The position numbers and the translations under genes are program-made. A model generated the notes under the pieces. It saw nothing but the letters and a program-made list of their open reading frames with translations. It searched no databases and was not told the DNA's origin. DNA of 64,000 nucleotides from Alcanivoracaceae bacterium. Lineage in GTDB: Bacteria > Pseudomonadota > Gammaproteobacteria > Pseudomonadales > Alcanivoracaceae. Positions within the stretch are counted from its first letter, which is position 1. Each line of letters begins with the position of its first letter. Positions 26,546 through 35,963 of the stretch are shown here, piece after piece. The stretch covers positions 124,001 through 188,000 of the forward strand of contig JAGLCJ010000005.1 in assembly GCA_023146255.1 (NCBI GenBank), read 5' to 3'.

Positions 26546-28698
26546 GCGTTTCGGTTGCCGATCCGCAGGACCAGCAGAGCGTCAGCCTGCCGGAGCGACT
26601 TCCATCGCTGCGAGAGGATGTCAGTCTCAGAGAAGGTGCGAGATCTCTGGATGGCTCGCCAACCTGGCTGTTATATGACCCGGCCAGGAACAAATACTTT
26701 CAGATTAACCAGGCCGGCATGGCGATTATCCGCTGTTGGGACCTTCGCCATCCGGACGCGGTCATTTCGGCAGCGGCCCCCATTGCCCGGGAGCCCATTT
26801 CTCCCGTTGATGTCTCGCATATGCTCGATTTTCTTGTTGGTGCAGAGCTGATTGACGGGCATAGCGTGTCGGTTCGAGCCCGGCTTCAGAAGCTCGGTGG
26901 TGCTCGGGTCCAGTCCCTGTTCCAGAAGCTGCTGCATGGCTACCTTTTTTTTCGCATCCCTCTGGTCAAGCCTGATCACTTTCTTAACCGGCTATACCCT
27001 TACCTGAAGTTTGCTTTTTCTCGCCAGTTTGTGCTGTTTACGGTGGTGGTTGGCGTCATATCCATGGCATTGATCAGTCGCCAGTGGTCGACGTTTACTG
27101 GCACCTTCAGTTGGCTGTTTTCCATTGAAGGTGCGATCGGCTTTTTCCTGACTCTGGTGTTTGTGAAAATCGTTCACGAGCTGGGTCACGCGCTGGCATT
27201 GAAACGACATGGCCTGAAGGTGCCGACCATGGGGGTTGCTTTCATGGTGATGTGGCCCGTCCTGTATACGGACGCCACTGATGGCTGGCAGCTCAAGCGC
27301 CGTCACGAGAAGGCATTTATCAGCGCTGCTGGAGTGTCGGCCGAGCTTATGCTTGCCTGTTATGCCATGGCTGCATGGTTGCTGTTGCCCGATGGCATTG
27401 GCCGAAGCCTGGCATTCACCGTGGCGACCACCACATGGGTATTGAGCCTGGCGGTGAATCTCAATCCGTTGATGCGTTTTGATGGCTATTTCTTTCTTTC
27501 TGATATTCTCAACGTTCCAAACCTCCAGGACCGGTCATTCGCCCAGTCCCGCTGGCGCCTCCGCACCTGGCTATTTGGCAATATTGGTGAGCGGCCAGAT
27601 GTACTTTCAACAAAAATGGCAAACTTCCTTGCCGGCTATGGCTTTGCCGTCTGGGTTTACCGCTTTCTGCTGTTTCTGGGTATCGCCTTGCTTGTCTACC
27701 ATCTTTTCTTCAAGGCTCTGGGCGTGGCACTGTTTATCGTTGAAATATGGTTCTTTATTGTTCGTCCGTTGCGTAATGAGATAAAGCACTGGCCAGGTCT
27801 TTTCTCTGGCATGGATACAGTAAGAAAGCGACGCTGGTTTATTTTGCTTGCAGCACTGCTCCTGATTCTGGCATTCCCGTTCAAACAGAATATCCGGCTG
27901 CCCGCCCAGGTGGTGGATGCTGAATTTACCCGTATATACCCGCCGGTTCCCTCTCAGGTGGCGGAGGTGCTGGTAGATTACGGGCAGACTGTCGACAAGG
28001 GCGCTCCTTTGCTGAGGCTGATATCGCCAAAACTCGACTTTGACTTGCAGCAGGCAAAAAGCAGATTGGCGGAGTTTCAGGGCAGGCTTAATCAGACGGC
28101 CATTGATACAGAGCGGCTGGAAGAGCGGCTGGTGCTGGAGCAGGCAGTGCAGCGCGCAGCGTCCGAGATTCAGGCGCTACAGCGCACTATCGACTCATTG
28201 CTGATTCGCTCTCCAGGCAACGGGCTGGTGACTGATATGAACAGTGACCTGCTGCCGGGGCTGTGGCTGTCCCGCGAGCACCACTTGCTGACGGTTCGCG
28301 GTGGCAAGCAGGCTCATTACATCGCATGGGCCACCGAGGAGCAGCTTTCGGGGTTGAGTGTTGATAAACAAGCGGTGTTCTTCGCGCCGGCGAATGTCAG
28401 CATGAAAGCCTACCCGGTTCGCATTACCAAGATAGAAAAGAGTGCGGTGTCAGAACTGCAGCCCTATCACGCTTCTGTTCACGGCGGCGACATTCCTGTT
28501 GATGCCGATCAGAATGGCCGTCTGGTGCCCAGGCAGGCCATTTACCGCGTCCACCTGGCGGCAGATGGCGACGGGGCTGACTGGCTGCCAGACCAGCGTT
28601 TGCGAGGACACGTCAGCATTGAAGGCCGCTCAAAGACGCTGGCCGGAACGCTATTCAGATTAATTGCCGGAACCTTTATCCGCGAGTCAGGGTTCTGA
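26542..28698 (+). CDS. M50 (site-2-protease-like) membrane protein fused to HlyD domain
   Basis: 718 residues. About 35-105 resembles a PqqD-like/RRE winged-helix fold (WLLYDPARNKYFQINQAG). A multi-pass membrane core carries the zinc-protease motifs H212-E213-x-x-H216 (HELGH) and N308-P-x4-D314-G315 (NPLMRFDG). After the last membrane segment (about 430-450) a periplasmic HlyD-like part follows, with lipoyl halves and a coiled coil (LAEFQGRLNQT to IQALQRTIDSL). All M50 catalytic residues are present, so it may be an active intramembrane protease. It ends the coupled TolC-HlyD-HlyD operon and overlaps the convergent protease gene by 23 bases. Confidence 0.85.
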   Translation: MSVSVADPQDQQSVSLPERLPSLREDVSLREGARSLDGSPTWLLYDPARNKYFQINQAGMAIIRCWDLRHPDAVISAAAPIAREPISPVDVSHMLDFLVGAELIDGHSVSVRARLQKLGGARVQSLFQKLLHGYLFFRIPLVKPDHFLNRLYPYLKFAFSRQFVLFTVVVGVISMALISRQWSTFTGTFSWLFSIEGAIGFFLTLVFVKIVHELGHALALKRHGLKVPTMGVAFMVMWPVLYTDATDGWQLKRRHEKAFISAAGVSAELMLACYAMAAWLLLPDGIGRSLAFTVATTTWVLSLAVNLNPLMRFDGYFFLSDILNVPNLQDRSFAQSRWRLRTWLFGNIGERPDVLSTKMANFLAGYGFAVWVYRFLLFLGIALLVYHLFFKALGVALFIVEIWFFIVRPLRNEIKHWPGLFSGMDTVRKRRWFILLAALLLILAFPFKQNIRLPAQVVDAEFTRIYPPVPSQVAEVLVDYGQTVDKGAPLLRLISPKLDFDLQQAKSRLAEFQGRLNQTAIDTERLEERLVLEQAVQRAASEIQALQRTIDSLLIRSPGNGLVTDMNSDLLPGLWLSREHHLLTVRGGKQAHYIAWATEEQLSGLSVDKQAVFFAPANVSMKAYPVRITKIEKSAVSELQPYHASVHGGDIPVDADQNGRLVPRQAIYRVHLAADGDGADWLPDQRLRGHVSIEGRSKTLAGTLFRLIAGTFIRESGF

Positions 28699-30436
28699 TG
28701 GAGCGGGCTCTGCTCAACAGCGTCGCCACACCAAGCAGCCACAACAACCCCACCGAACCACCGCCTTTACTGCCCGCGACCGGCGGTGGGATTTCTGGCC
28801 AGATAATCGGAGTCGTTACCATGGTGTCCGAGACTCCACCACGTAAAGTGGGGTAGTCGCCAGAGGATGTGCTGGCCAGTGCAACTGCTTCACCGTCGTT
28901 GAAAGCCTCAGCAACCAGTTCCAGTCGGGCGATAACAACTTCGCCGGGGTCCAGGTCGGGAAGAGTGCAGAATATCGGCGCACCATCGACACAGGCGCCC
29001 AGGCTGACTGCTGAGTAGGCATATCCATCGGGCAAAGTGATCGTCATGGTGTTGCCCTCTGCGGGGCTGTGGCTTGAGGCGTTCTCCAGCTGGTAGGAAA
29101 GTGTTAACAGCGTGCCTGCCACGTCAAGCACGGCACCCAGGGGCTTCAGTATCAGGTCTGCCTTGCTGGTCCGGCTGATGCTAACGAGTTGTTGATCATT
29201 TGCAGCGCGATAGTCAGCCTCTCCGTCTCCTCGTATGGCGGTTGCCTCGACGGCGAGTGTCTGATCGGCCTGCAGGCTGCTGATGGCAAAATCCGCATAA
29301 CGAATGACGCCGGGAAATAGTGGGTTAACGGTCGGAGTGCAGCTGTAGCCTGTCTCTTCCGTTAATGCAGAGCATGACATCCCCGACGTGACCGGGGCGC
29401 CGAGCGCACCAGTTCCGGTGTAAGTAACTTTGACGCTGGCATTGTTGATACTGGTGCCGGCGTTGGTGGAACGGTTATGCAGATAAACTCTGGCTGTGCT
29501 TGTGGCAATTTCCGTGGAGGTTGGCATGACAATCTCGGTGGCCAGATCAACCAGAGGATCTTCCGCCGCGTCCGAGGTGTTTTCTATCCAGCTCAGGAAA
29601 GCCGGCACTCTCGCATAGGCGGTGCCGAATTCGTTGCTGCCGCAGTCGGAATCCACTCCCCAGCTGACGATGCCAAGCTGCCATATCAAACCGTTCGCCG
29701 GACGATATAGCAGTGGACCGCCGCTATCGAGCTCACAGGCATCCTCACCTTGAGTGTCTGCGGGTGACAGGTCTCCTGAATCATCGATCTCGCTCAGTTC
29801 TGGCGTGGTTTCCGATGCACAGAACATGGTGCCGGGATCAAGAATGCCGCCGCAGTTGGTCGGGGTAAGCTCAAGTCGGACACGCTGCAGCTGGCTGGGA
29901 AAGCCCGCACCAGTGCCGAGGCGGCCCCAGCCTCTGACCTCGACGAGGTCGTCGCCGTCTGGCGCTGCCAGAAGCTCGTCCAGATTCTGCTGATCGATCA
30001 GGCTAACCGGAGACTGTGAAGGTGCAGATTGAAGATAGAGCAGTGCAATATCGTTCTGGTAAACGGTTGAGGTGGGCGGGACGCCTGTGGGTGTATAGAA
30101 GCTCTGCACCGGAATGGTTGTCATGTCCGGGCTGTTGAGATCCTCGCTACCAACTGCAATAGCGAGATAGTCAGTATTGGTACGGTTAAACAGGCAGTGT
30201 GCAGCAGTCATGGCCCAGCGCCCGCCAATCAGGGTGGTGCCGCAAACCTGTCTGCAGAATACTTCACTGCCACCGGAATCCAGACAGCTCTGATCAACCT
30301 CATCGAAACTGTAGACCAGCGCGGCGGTCCAGGGGCTGGAGCCAGGTTCCGCCGGAGTCCCCCCGACGACCGCCAGCGCCGAGCCCGGCATCATCACGGC
30401 CAGCAGGCAGAGTCCACGAATAGCAGTTCTTGTCAT
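28676..30436 (-). CDS. Trypsin-like serine protease with GlyGly-CTERM-like tail
   Basis: 586 residues. Signal peptide ending GSALA, then VVGGTPAEPGSSPW, which looks like a trypsin activation N-terminus. The triad is H80 (TAAHC), D129 (NDIALL) and S238 (DSGGPL), with Cys pairs typical of S1A enzymes. After the protease domain come beta-rich repeats of about 250 residues. The C-terminus GSKGGGSVGLLWLLGV followed by a short hydrophobic stretch and Arg residues matches the GlyGly-CTERM pattern cut by rhombosortase in type II secretion. Convergent with the secretion operon; a role in processing the giant surface protein is possible but unproven. Confidence 0.88.
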   Translation of the reverse strand: MTRTAIRGLCLLAVMMPGSALAVVGGTPAEPGSSPWTAALVYSFDEVDQSCLDSGGSEVFCRQVCGTTLIGGRWAMTAAHCLFNRTNTDYLAIAVGSEDLNSPDMTTIPVQSFYTPTGVPPTSTVYQNDIALLYLQSAPSQSPVSLIDQQNLDELLAAPDGDDLVEVRGWGRLGTGAGFPSQLQRVRLELTPTNCGGILDPGTMFCASETTPELSEIDDSGDLSPADTQGEDACELDSGGPLLYRPANGLIWQLGIVSWGVDSDCGSNEFGTAYARVPAFLSWIENTSDAAEDPLVDLATEIVMPTSTEIATSTARVYLHNRSTNAGTSINNASVKVTYTGTGALGAPVTSGMSCSALTEETGYSCTPTVNPLFPGVIRYADFAISSLQADQTLAVEATAIRGDGEADYRAANDQQLVSISRTSKADLILKPLGAVLDVAGTLLTLSYQLENASSHSPAEGNTMTITLPDGYAYSAVSLGACVDGAPIFCTLPDLDPGEVVIARLELVAEAFNDGEAVALASTSSGDYPTLRGGVSDTMVTTPIIWPEIPPPVAGSKGGGSVGLLWLLGVATLLSRARSIRTLTRG

Positions 30437-30640
30437 TGTTCACTCCGGGTGCCGGCTCTCTGGTCGGCTGCACGCACAGACCTTAGCAGGGCCAATAGCC
30501 GATATTCTACACCGCTTGCCTTTGCAGCCTTCTGCTTGCCGGTAAACGAGCCTTTCAGGGCGACGACTGGAGCAAAACCGTACCGTGTCGTGGGTCTGGC
30601 AGCCTGATATAGTCTGACAAACGTCAGCAGGGGCCCAGGG

Positions 30641-32203
30641 ATGATTCCGGAACAGGTTGATAAACTGGCTGAGGCGGTGATCGATATCACCATTCTGGCA
30701 AGCGTGGCGGTGCTGATTGCTGGCCTGCTGATCGCTTTCATACTCTGGGTTTACGACAGGTTTTTCCAGAGCAAACACGCCATCCGCCGCAACTACCCCC
30801 TGATTGGCCGGTTCCGCTATTTCTTCGAGCACCTCGGCGAGTTCTTCCGCCAGTATTTCTTCGCCATGGATCGAGAAGAGCTGCCGTTTAACCGGGCCCA
30901 GCGTGCCTGGGTGTACCGTGCCGCCAAGGACCTGTCGACCATGGTCCCGTTCGGTTCGACCAAAAGCATGCTGGCACCGGGGCGAGTGATTTTTCTCAAT
31001 GATCCCTATCCAAAGCTGGACAAGGACAAGGCCGAGACGCTTCCGTTAATGATTGGCCCCTATGCGCGCCAGCCTTACGTGGCCCGGGCGCTGCACAATA
31101 TCTCGGCGATGAGCTATGGCGCCCTGTCAAAGCCAGCGGTGCAGGCACTGTCAAAAGGTGCCGCCCGGGCCGGCTGCTGGCTCAATACCGGTGAGGGCGG
31201 GTTGTCGCTCTGGCATCTGGAAGGTGGCTGTGACGTGGTTTTCCAGATTGGCACGGCCCGTTATGGCGTCCGTGATGCTGACGGTAATCTGAGCGATGAG
31301 CGTTTGCAGGGCATGGCCGCCCACCAGCAGGTGAAAATGTTCGAGATCAAGCTCAGCCAGGGCGCCAAGCCCGGCAAGGGCGGCATCCTGCCCGGCGCCA
31401 AGGTGAGCGCGGAAATTGCCGCGATTCGTAACATTCCGGTCGGTGAGCCATCTATCAGTCCGAACCGTCATCCGGATGTCGCCAGTGCAACGGATCTGCT
31501 CGACATGATTCACCGGGTCCGGGATGTCACCGGCAAGCCGGTCGGTATCAAGTTGGTGGTGGGGTCCTGGGAATGGCTGGAGGATCTGTTTATCGAGATT
31601 CACCGACGCGGCATTGAGTCTGCACCGGATTATATTTCCATCGACAGTGGTGATGGCGGTACCGGTGCGGCGCCGATGTCACTGATGGATGACGTTGGCC
31701 TGCACCTGGCCGAGTCGCTGCCACTGGTGGTGGATCTGCTGCAAGGCTATGCCTTGCGCGAACGGGTGCGAGTGGTGGCGGCGGGCAAGCTGATCACACC
31801 GAACATGGTCGCCTGGGCGCTGGCATTGGGCGCGGATTTTTGTGTGTCGGCGCGTGGTTATATGTTTGCGCTGGGCTGCATTCAGGCCATGCAGTGCGAC
31901 AAGAATACCTGTCCCACCGGGGTGACCACCCATAATCCACGCCTGCAGCGTGGTCTGGTGCCGATAGAGAAGGCGGAGCGGGTATATCAGTACCATCGCC
32001 ATCTGGTCAAAGAGGTGGAAGTGATCGCCCATGCCTGCGGCGTGGTGGAACCGCGTGAACTGCGCCGTCATCATGCCCGGATGGTTACCGGCGGGCCGCG
32101 CTCGGTGTTGTTAAGCGAGTTGTGGCCGCCGGTGGAAAAGGGCATTTACTTGCGCGAAGGCCGCCGTTCTGCCGGCGAACCTTTTATTCGCATGAAAATG
32201 TAG
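30641..32203 (+). CDS. FMN-binding glutamate-synthase-like protein
   Basis: 520 residues. One N-terminal membrane segment (ILASVAVLIAGLLIAFILWV) followed by the FMN-binding barrel of the glutamate synthase large subunit (GltB central domain). Motifs include SAMSYGALSKPAVQALSKG, NTGEGG, KPGKGGILPG, SIDSGDGGTGAAP and an iron-sulphur Cys cluster CIQAMQCDKNTCPTG. Stand-alone members lack the glutaminase and FAD parts; their reaction is not settled. It is preceded by 204 bases of intergenic DNA with no clear signal and followed by a repeat. Confidence 0.9.
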   Translation: MIPEQVDKLAEAVIDITILASVAVLIAGLLIAFILWVYDRFFQSKHAIRRNYPLIGRFRYFFEHLGEFFRQYFFAMDREELPFNRAQRAWVYRAAKDLSTMVPFGSTKSMLAPGRVIFLNDPYPKLDKDKAETLPLMIGPYARQPYVARALHNISAMSYGALSKPAVQALSKGAARAGCWLNTGEGGLSLWHLEGGCDVVFQIGTARYGVRDADGNLSDERLQGMAAHQQVKMFEIKLSQGAKPGKGGILPGAKVSAEIAAIRNIPVGEPSISPNRHPDVASATDLLDMIHRVRDVTGKPVGIKLVVGSWEWLEDLFIEIHRRGIESAPDYISIDSGDGGTGAAPMSLMDDVGLHLAESLPLVVDLLQGYALRERVRVVAAGKLITPNMVAWALALGADFCVSARGYMFALGCIQAMQCDKNTCPTGVTTHNPRLQRGLVPIEKAERVYQYHRHLVKEVEVIAHACGVVEPRELRRHHARMVTGGPRSVLLSELWPPVEKGIYLREGRRSAGEPFIRMKM

Positions 32204-32222
32204 TTTCTCGTTGTTATCTTTT

Positions 32223-32277
32223 GCAGGAGCCGTCGATCGACGGCGAATGTTTTTCGCGGCTGGTCAGCCGCTTCTGC
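32223..32277. repeat. Palindromic repeat, copy 3 (55 bp, decayed ends)
   Basis: Between the glutamate-synthase-like gene and gor. Ends GCAGGAGC and GCTTCTGC are one to two bases off the consensus. The CGTCGATCGACG stem is on the left and GGCTGGTCAGCC on the right, so it is inverted relative to copy 1. Confidence 0.82.
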
Positions 32278-32302
32278 AGTCTTCACCGTTCGGGAGTGTT
32301 GT

Positions 32303-33658
32303 GTGTTTGATCTGGTAGTCATCGGTGCAGGGTCGGGCGGGGTACGGGCAGCACGCATTGCTGCTGGTCTGGGTGCCAAAGTCGCCATTATCGAAAACCG
32401 CTTTTTTGGCGGTACCTGTGTGAATGTCGGCTGCGTGCCGAAGAAACTGTTTTCCTATGGCGCGGCTTTCCCCGATCTGTTTCGTCTTGCTGCGGATTAT
32501 GGATTCAATGTCGATGCCGGTGCCGGCGTTGACTGGCCAACATTACGCGATAATAAAACCCGCGAAATCACCCGCCTGAACGGCATCTATCGACGGCTGC
32601 TGGAATCTGCCGGCGTCACCATTATCGAAGCGCATGGCGCGGTGGCGGGGAAGGGCCAGGTGCGAGCCGGCAATCAGCTGCTGGAAGCACGCCATATCCT
32701 CATCGCCACCGGTGGCAAGCCGTTTGTCCCGGACATTCCCGGGCGCGAACATATCCTGATTTCCGATGATCTGTTCAGTCTGCCAGTGTTGCCGCATCGG
32801 GTTGCAGTGGTGGGGGGCGGTTATATTGCCTCGGAGTTCGCCTCGATCCTGTCCGGCCTTGGCTGCGAGGTGACGCAACTTTATCGCGGCGATTTGTTCC
32901 TGCGCGGGTTTGACCGGGATATTCGCCAGTTTGTTGCTGAGCAGATGCAGCATCGCGGCGTCAATCTTCGATTCAACACTGACGTCGAGGCAGTGCGTGT
33001 GGTGGGCGACAGTCGTTATCTGGATTTGAGTGACGGCACCGAGCTCGCTGTTGATGCGGTGTTTTATGCCACTGGCCGCGTGCCGAACATCGATGCCTTG
33101 TTTGAAGCAGAGTCACCCGTTCTGGCGCTGAATGGTGCTGTTAAGGTCGATGACTGTTTTCAGAGCTCGATGTCGGGCGTGTACGCGGTCGGTGATGTGA
33201 TTGACCGGGTTCAGCTGACACCGGTGGCACTGGCGGAAGGCATGTGGCTGGCCCGACATCTGTTTGCTCCGCATCAGGCCGGCCCGGCGCCGGAGTATGA
33301 TTTCGTGCCCACCGCCGTGTTCTGCCACCCGAATATCGGCACGGTCGGGCTGAGTGAAGAGCAGGCATTGGAACGACATGGTGTGATTCGGGTTTTTCGC
33401 AGCGAGTTCCGCGGCATGAAATACACCCTTGGTGACATCCAGCATCGCTCCCTGATGAAGCTGATTGTTGACGATGCCAGCGATCAGGTGATCGGCCTGC
33501 ATATGGTAGGTGATGATGCCGGGGAAATCGTCCAGGGCTTTGCCGTGGCAATTCGCGCCGGTGCGACCAAGCAGGACTTTGATCGCACCGTCGGCATTCA
33601 TCCCACTGCCGCAGAGGAATTTGTCACGATGCGGGAGGGGAAAGTCGTTCGAGGATAA
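32303..33658 (+). CDS. gor: Glutathione-disulfide reductase
   Basis: 451 residues, matching the family. FAD-binding GAGSGGVRAAR at the N-terminus, the redox disulphide C39-C44 in GGTCVNVGCVPKK, an NAD(P)H-binding GGGYIASEFA, and the C-terminal HPTAAEEF with the active-site His. It reduces glutathione disulphide in the cytoplasm. Starts with GTG at 32303 after a GGGAG site. Its last 35 bases overlap the convergent P450 gene. Confidence 0.94.
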   Translation: MFDLVVIGAGSGGVRAARIAAGLGAKVAIIENRFFGGTCVNVGCVPKKLFSYGAAFPDLFRLAADYGFNVDAGAGVDWPTLRDNKTREITRLNGIYRRLLESAGVTIIEAHGAVAGKGQVRAGNQLLEARHILIATGGKPFVPDIPGREHILISDDLFSLPVLPHRVAVVGGGYIASEFASILSGLGCEVTQLYRGDLFLRGFDRDIRQFVAEQMQHRGVNLRFNTDVEAVRVVGDSRYLDLSDGTELAVDAVFYATGRVPNIDALFEAESPVLALNGAVKVDDCFQSSMSGVYAVGDVIDRVQLTPVALAEGMWLARHLFAPHQAGPAPEYDFVPTAVFCHPNIGTVGLSEEQALERHGVIRVFRSEFRGMKYTLGDIQHRSLMKLIVDDASDQVIGLHMVGDDAGEIVQGFAVAIRAGATKQDFDRTVGIHPTAAEEFVTMREGKVVRG

Positions 33659-34994
33659 CCGGCAGGCCGTCTGCGGGCACCGGCAGTGAAGTGGCATCAA
33701 TCGGCATCTCATAGCCCGGCGCCACTTTCCAGCGATAGCGCTGCACTACCTGATGCAGGATCGCCTTGACCTGCAGTTCGGCGAAATGCAGGCCGATACA
33801 CTTGTGTGCGCCGCCACCAAATGGCACCCAGGCATAGGCATGAACCTTGTCTTCGCGGCGTTGCTCGCTGAATCGCTCCGGGTCAAACCGGAACGGATCC
33901 GGCCACAGTTCTTCCATGTAATGGGTGAAGTAAGGCGACACGTTGATCATGGTGTTTTCCGGGATATAACAGCCGGCAAACTCCACCGCTTTGGTGGTCA
34001 TCCTCGGCATTGATGGCACCGGCGCACAAAGTCGTAATGACTCTTTCATTACCAGCGTTGCACTGCGCATCGTCTCCATATCGTCATAACCCAGTGCTGG
34101 CTTGCCAATGGCCTGCGATTCCTCGCGCACGCGCTGCTGCCAGTCCGGATACTTGCCGAGATAATAGAACATGTTGGACAGGGTGATGGTGGTGGTGTCG
34201 TGGGCTGCCATCATCAGGAAGATCATATGGTTGACCACGTCATCATCACTGAAGCGCTCACCATCCTCGGTTTCCGCCCGACACAGCACACTGAACAGGT
34301 CGCTACCGTTGCTTTGCCGCTTGCTGGCCACGCGGCTGCGGAAAAACTTCTCCAAAACCTTTCTGCCTTTCAGACCTTTTGACCAGCGACCACCCGGCAG
34401 CGGGAAACGCAAGATTGCGGTGCCAGCGCGAACGGTATCGATAAAGGCCTGATTCAGGGCATCGGCTTCCGGGCCCAGCTCTTCTCCCATAAATACGTCG
34501 GTGGCAAGGTCCAGAGTGAGCTGTTTGAGCGCCTTGAAGACGAGGAAATCCGGGCCGGGTTGCCAACGGTCCAGGCCAGCGGCAATTTCCGGCCCCATGC
34601 GATCGATATAGGCCTTCAGTACATCGCGATTAAATGCCTGCTGCATGATCTTTCGGTGCCAGCGATGCTCCTCGAAATCCAGCAGCATGATGCCGCGATG
34701 GAAAAACTTGCCGATAAAATAATCCCAACCGCGGTTGTTGGAGAACATGTCTTCGCGGTTACGGAATACGAACTCGTTGGCTTCCGGGCCGATCAGCTGA
34801 ACCATGCGAATGCCGAACAGCGAGGCCCAGCTGGCGGCGCCATACTGGTCATAACGTGACCGCATCAGGCTGATTGGATCGCGCATCATTGCCAGCGACA
34901 GGCCCACCAGAGGCAGGCCGCGATCACCGGGGACGGGCTTCAGGCCGCTGCCAGCAGGCACAGGGGAAAGTGGCTGGCCGGTCGTCGTGGTCAT
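33624..34994 (-). CDS. Cytochrome P450
   Basis: 456 residues from the ATG at 34994; in-frame ATGs further upstream (35027, 35054) are possible. Diagnostic features are the I-helix oxygen-binding AAHDTTT, the K-helix ExxR (KESLRLC) and the haem-ligand Cys in FGGGAHKCIG (about residue 399). No membrane anchor, as in soluble bacterial P450s. Substrate unknown; a lipid, sterol or terpenoid is plausible. No ferredoxin or reductase gene is adjacent. Overlaps gor by 35 bases at the 3' end. Confidence 0.92.
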   Translation of the reverse strand: MTTTTGQPLSPVPAGSGLKPVPGDRGLPLVGLSLAMMRDPISLMRSRYDQYGAASWASLFGIRMVQLIGPEANEFVFRNREDMFSNNRGWDYFIGKFFHRGIMLLDFEEHRWHRKIMQQAFNRDVLKAYIDRMGPEIAAGLDRWQPGPDFLVFKALKQLTLDLATDVFMGEELGPEADALNQAFIDTVRAGTAILRFPLPGGRWSKGLKGRKVLEKFFRSRVASKRQSNGSDLFSVLCRAETEDGERFSDDDVVNHMIFLMMAAHDTTTITLSNMFYYLGKYPDWQQRVREESQAIGKPALGYDDMETMRSATLVMKESLRLCAPVPSMPRMTTKAVEFAGCYIPENTMINVSPYFTHYMEELWPDPFRFDPERFSEQRREDKVHAYAWVPFGGGAHKCIGLHFAELQVKAILHQVVQRYRWKVAPGYEMPIDATSLPVPADGLPVILERLSPPAS

Positions 34995-35172
34995 GGTTGA
35001 GTCCGTATTGTTATTCAGATGCCCCATTGTTGGGCGCTGCCGGGAACGCTGCAAGACAAGTAAATAGCTTTCTGCGTGCTATTTACGGGGCCGGAGCTGC
35101 TGCTTCGGTGGCCGCAGCAGCGCCGGGCTGTGTATGATTGCGCCAACGTTCAGTTGTGGCAGGGAGTCAGGT

Positions 35173-35961
35173 ATGCGCCGGGTGGTGTTCAATCAGAAAG
35201 GTGGTGTCGGCAAATCCAGTATTACTGTCAATCTGGCGGCAGTGGCTGCCAGTCAGGGCAAGAAGGTACTGGTGGTGGATCTCGACCCGCAGTGTAACGC
35301 CAGCCAGTATCTGCTTGGCATGCAGGCCTGGCAGGGCGGTGGTGGCCCGAAACCTAATATCGGCAGTTTTTTTGCCCAGACCCTGTCGTTCAAGCTGAAA
35401 GAGAAAGAGCCTCGTGAGTATGTCCACGCGACGCCGTTCGAGAATCTTTATCTGATTCCCTCCGATGCAGAGCTGGGAGAGGTTGAGCATCTGCTCGAGA
35501 GCAAGCACAAGATCTACAAGTTGCGTGGCATGCTGAAGACGCTGGAGCGTGAGTTTGACGAGATCTATGTCGATACCCCGCCGGCCTATAATTTTTACAC
35601 GCTGTCAGCGCTGATCGGTGCAGACCGCTGTCTGATCCCGTTTGACTGTGATGCCTTCTCCCGGCAGGCGCTTTATACATTGCTGGAGAACATCAACGAG
35701 GCGCGTGGCGACCATAACGATGAACTGCGGGTGGAGGGGATTGTCGTTAACCAGTTCCAGCCGCGGGCACGTTTGCCGCAGCAGCTGGTCGATGAACTGG
35801 TTGGGGAAGGACTGCCGATGCTGACCAACCGGCTGTCGTCCAGTGTCATCATGCGTGAGTCCCATGATCGTTGCATGCCGCTGGCGTACATGTCTCCGAA
35901 GCACAAGCTCACCGAAGAATATGCGGCGCTGTACCAGGAACTGGCACAGCAGGGCGCATAA
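35173..35961 (+). CDS. ParA-family ATPase (orphan)
   Basis: 262 residues from the ATG at 35173, which has AGGGAG just upstream. Deviant Walker A KGGVGKSS (K9-S15) and VVDLDPQCNASQ, with a later DTPPAY Walker B region, place it in the ParA/MinD superfamily. No parB or parS is visible nearby, so it is an orphan ParA that may place a protein complex rather than segregate DNA. Two bases separate it from the DUF1232 gene, suggesting an operon. Confidence 0.88.
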   Translation: MRRVVFNQKGGVGKSSITVNLAAVAASQGKKVLVVDLDPQCNASQYLLGMQAWQGGGGPKPNIGSFFAQTLSFKLKEKEPREYVHATPFENLYLIPSDAELGEVEHLLESKHKIYKLRGMLKTLEREFDEIYVDTPPAYNFYTLSALIGADRCLIPFDCDAFSRQALYTLLENINEARGDHNDELRVEGIVVNQFQPRARLPQQLVDELVGEGLPMLTNRLSSSVIMRESHDRCMPLAYMSPKHKLTEEYAALYQELAQQGA

Positions 35962-35963
35962 CC

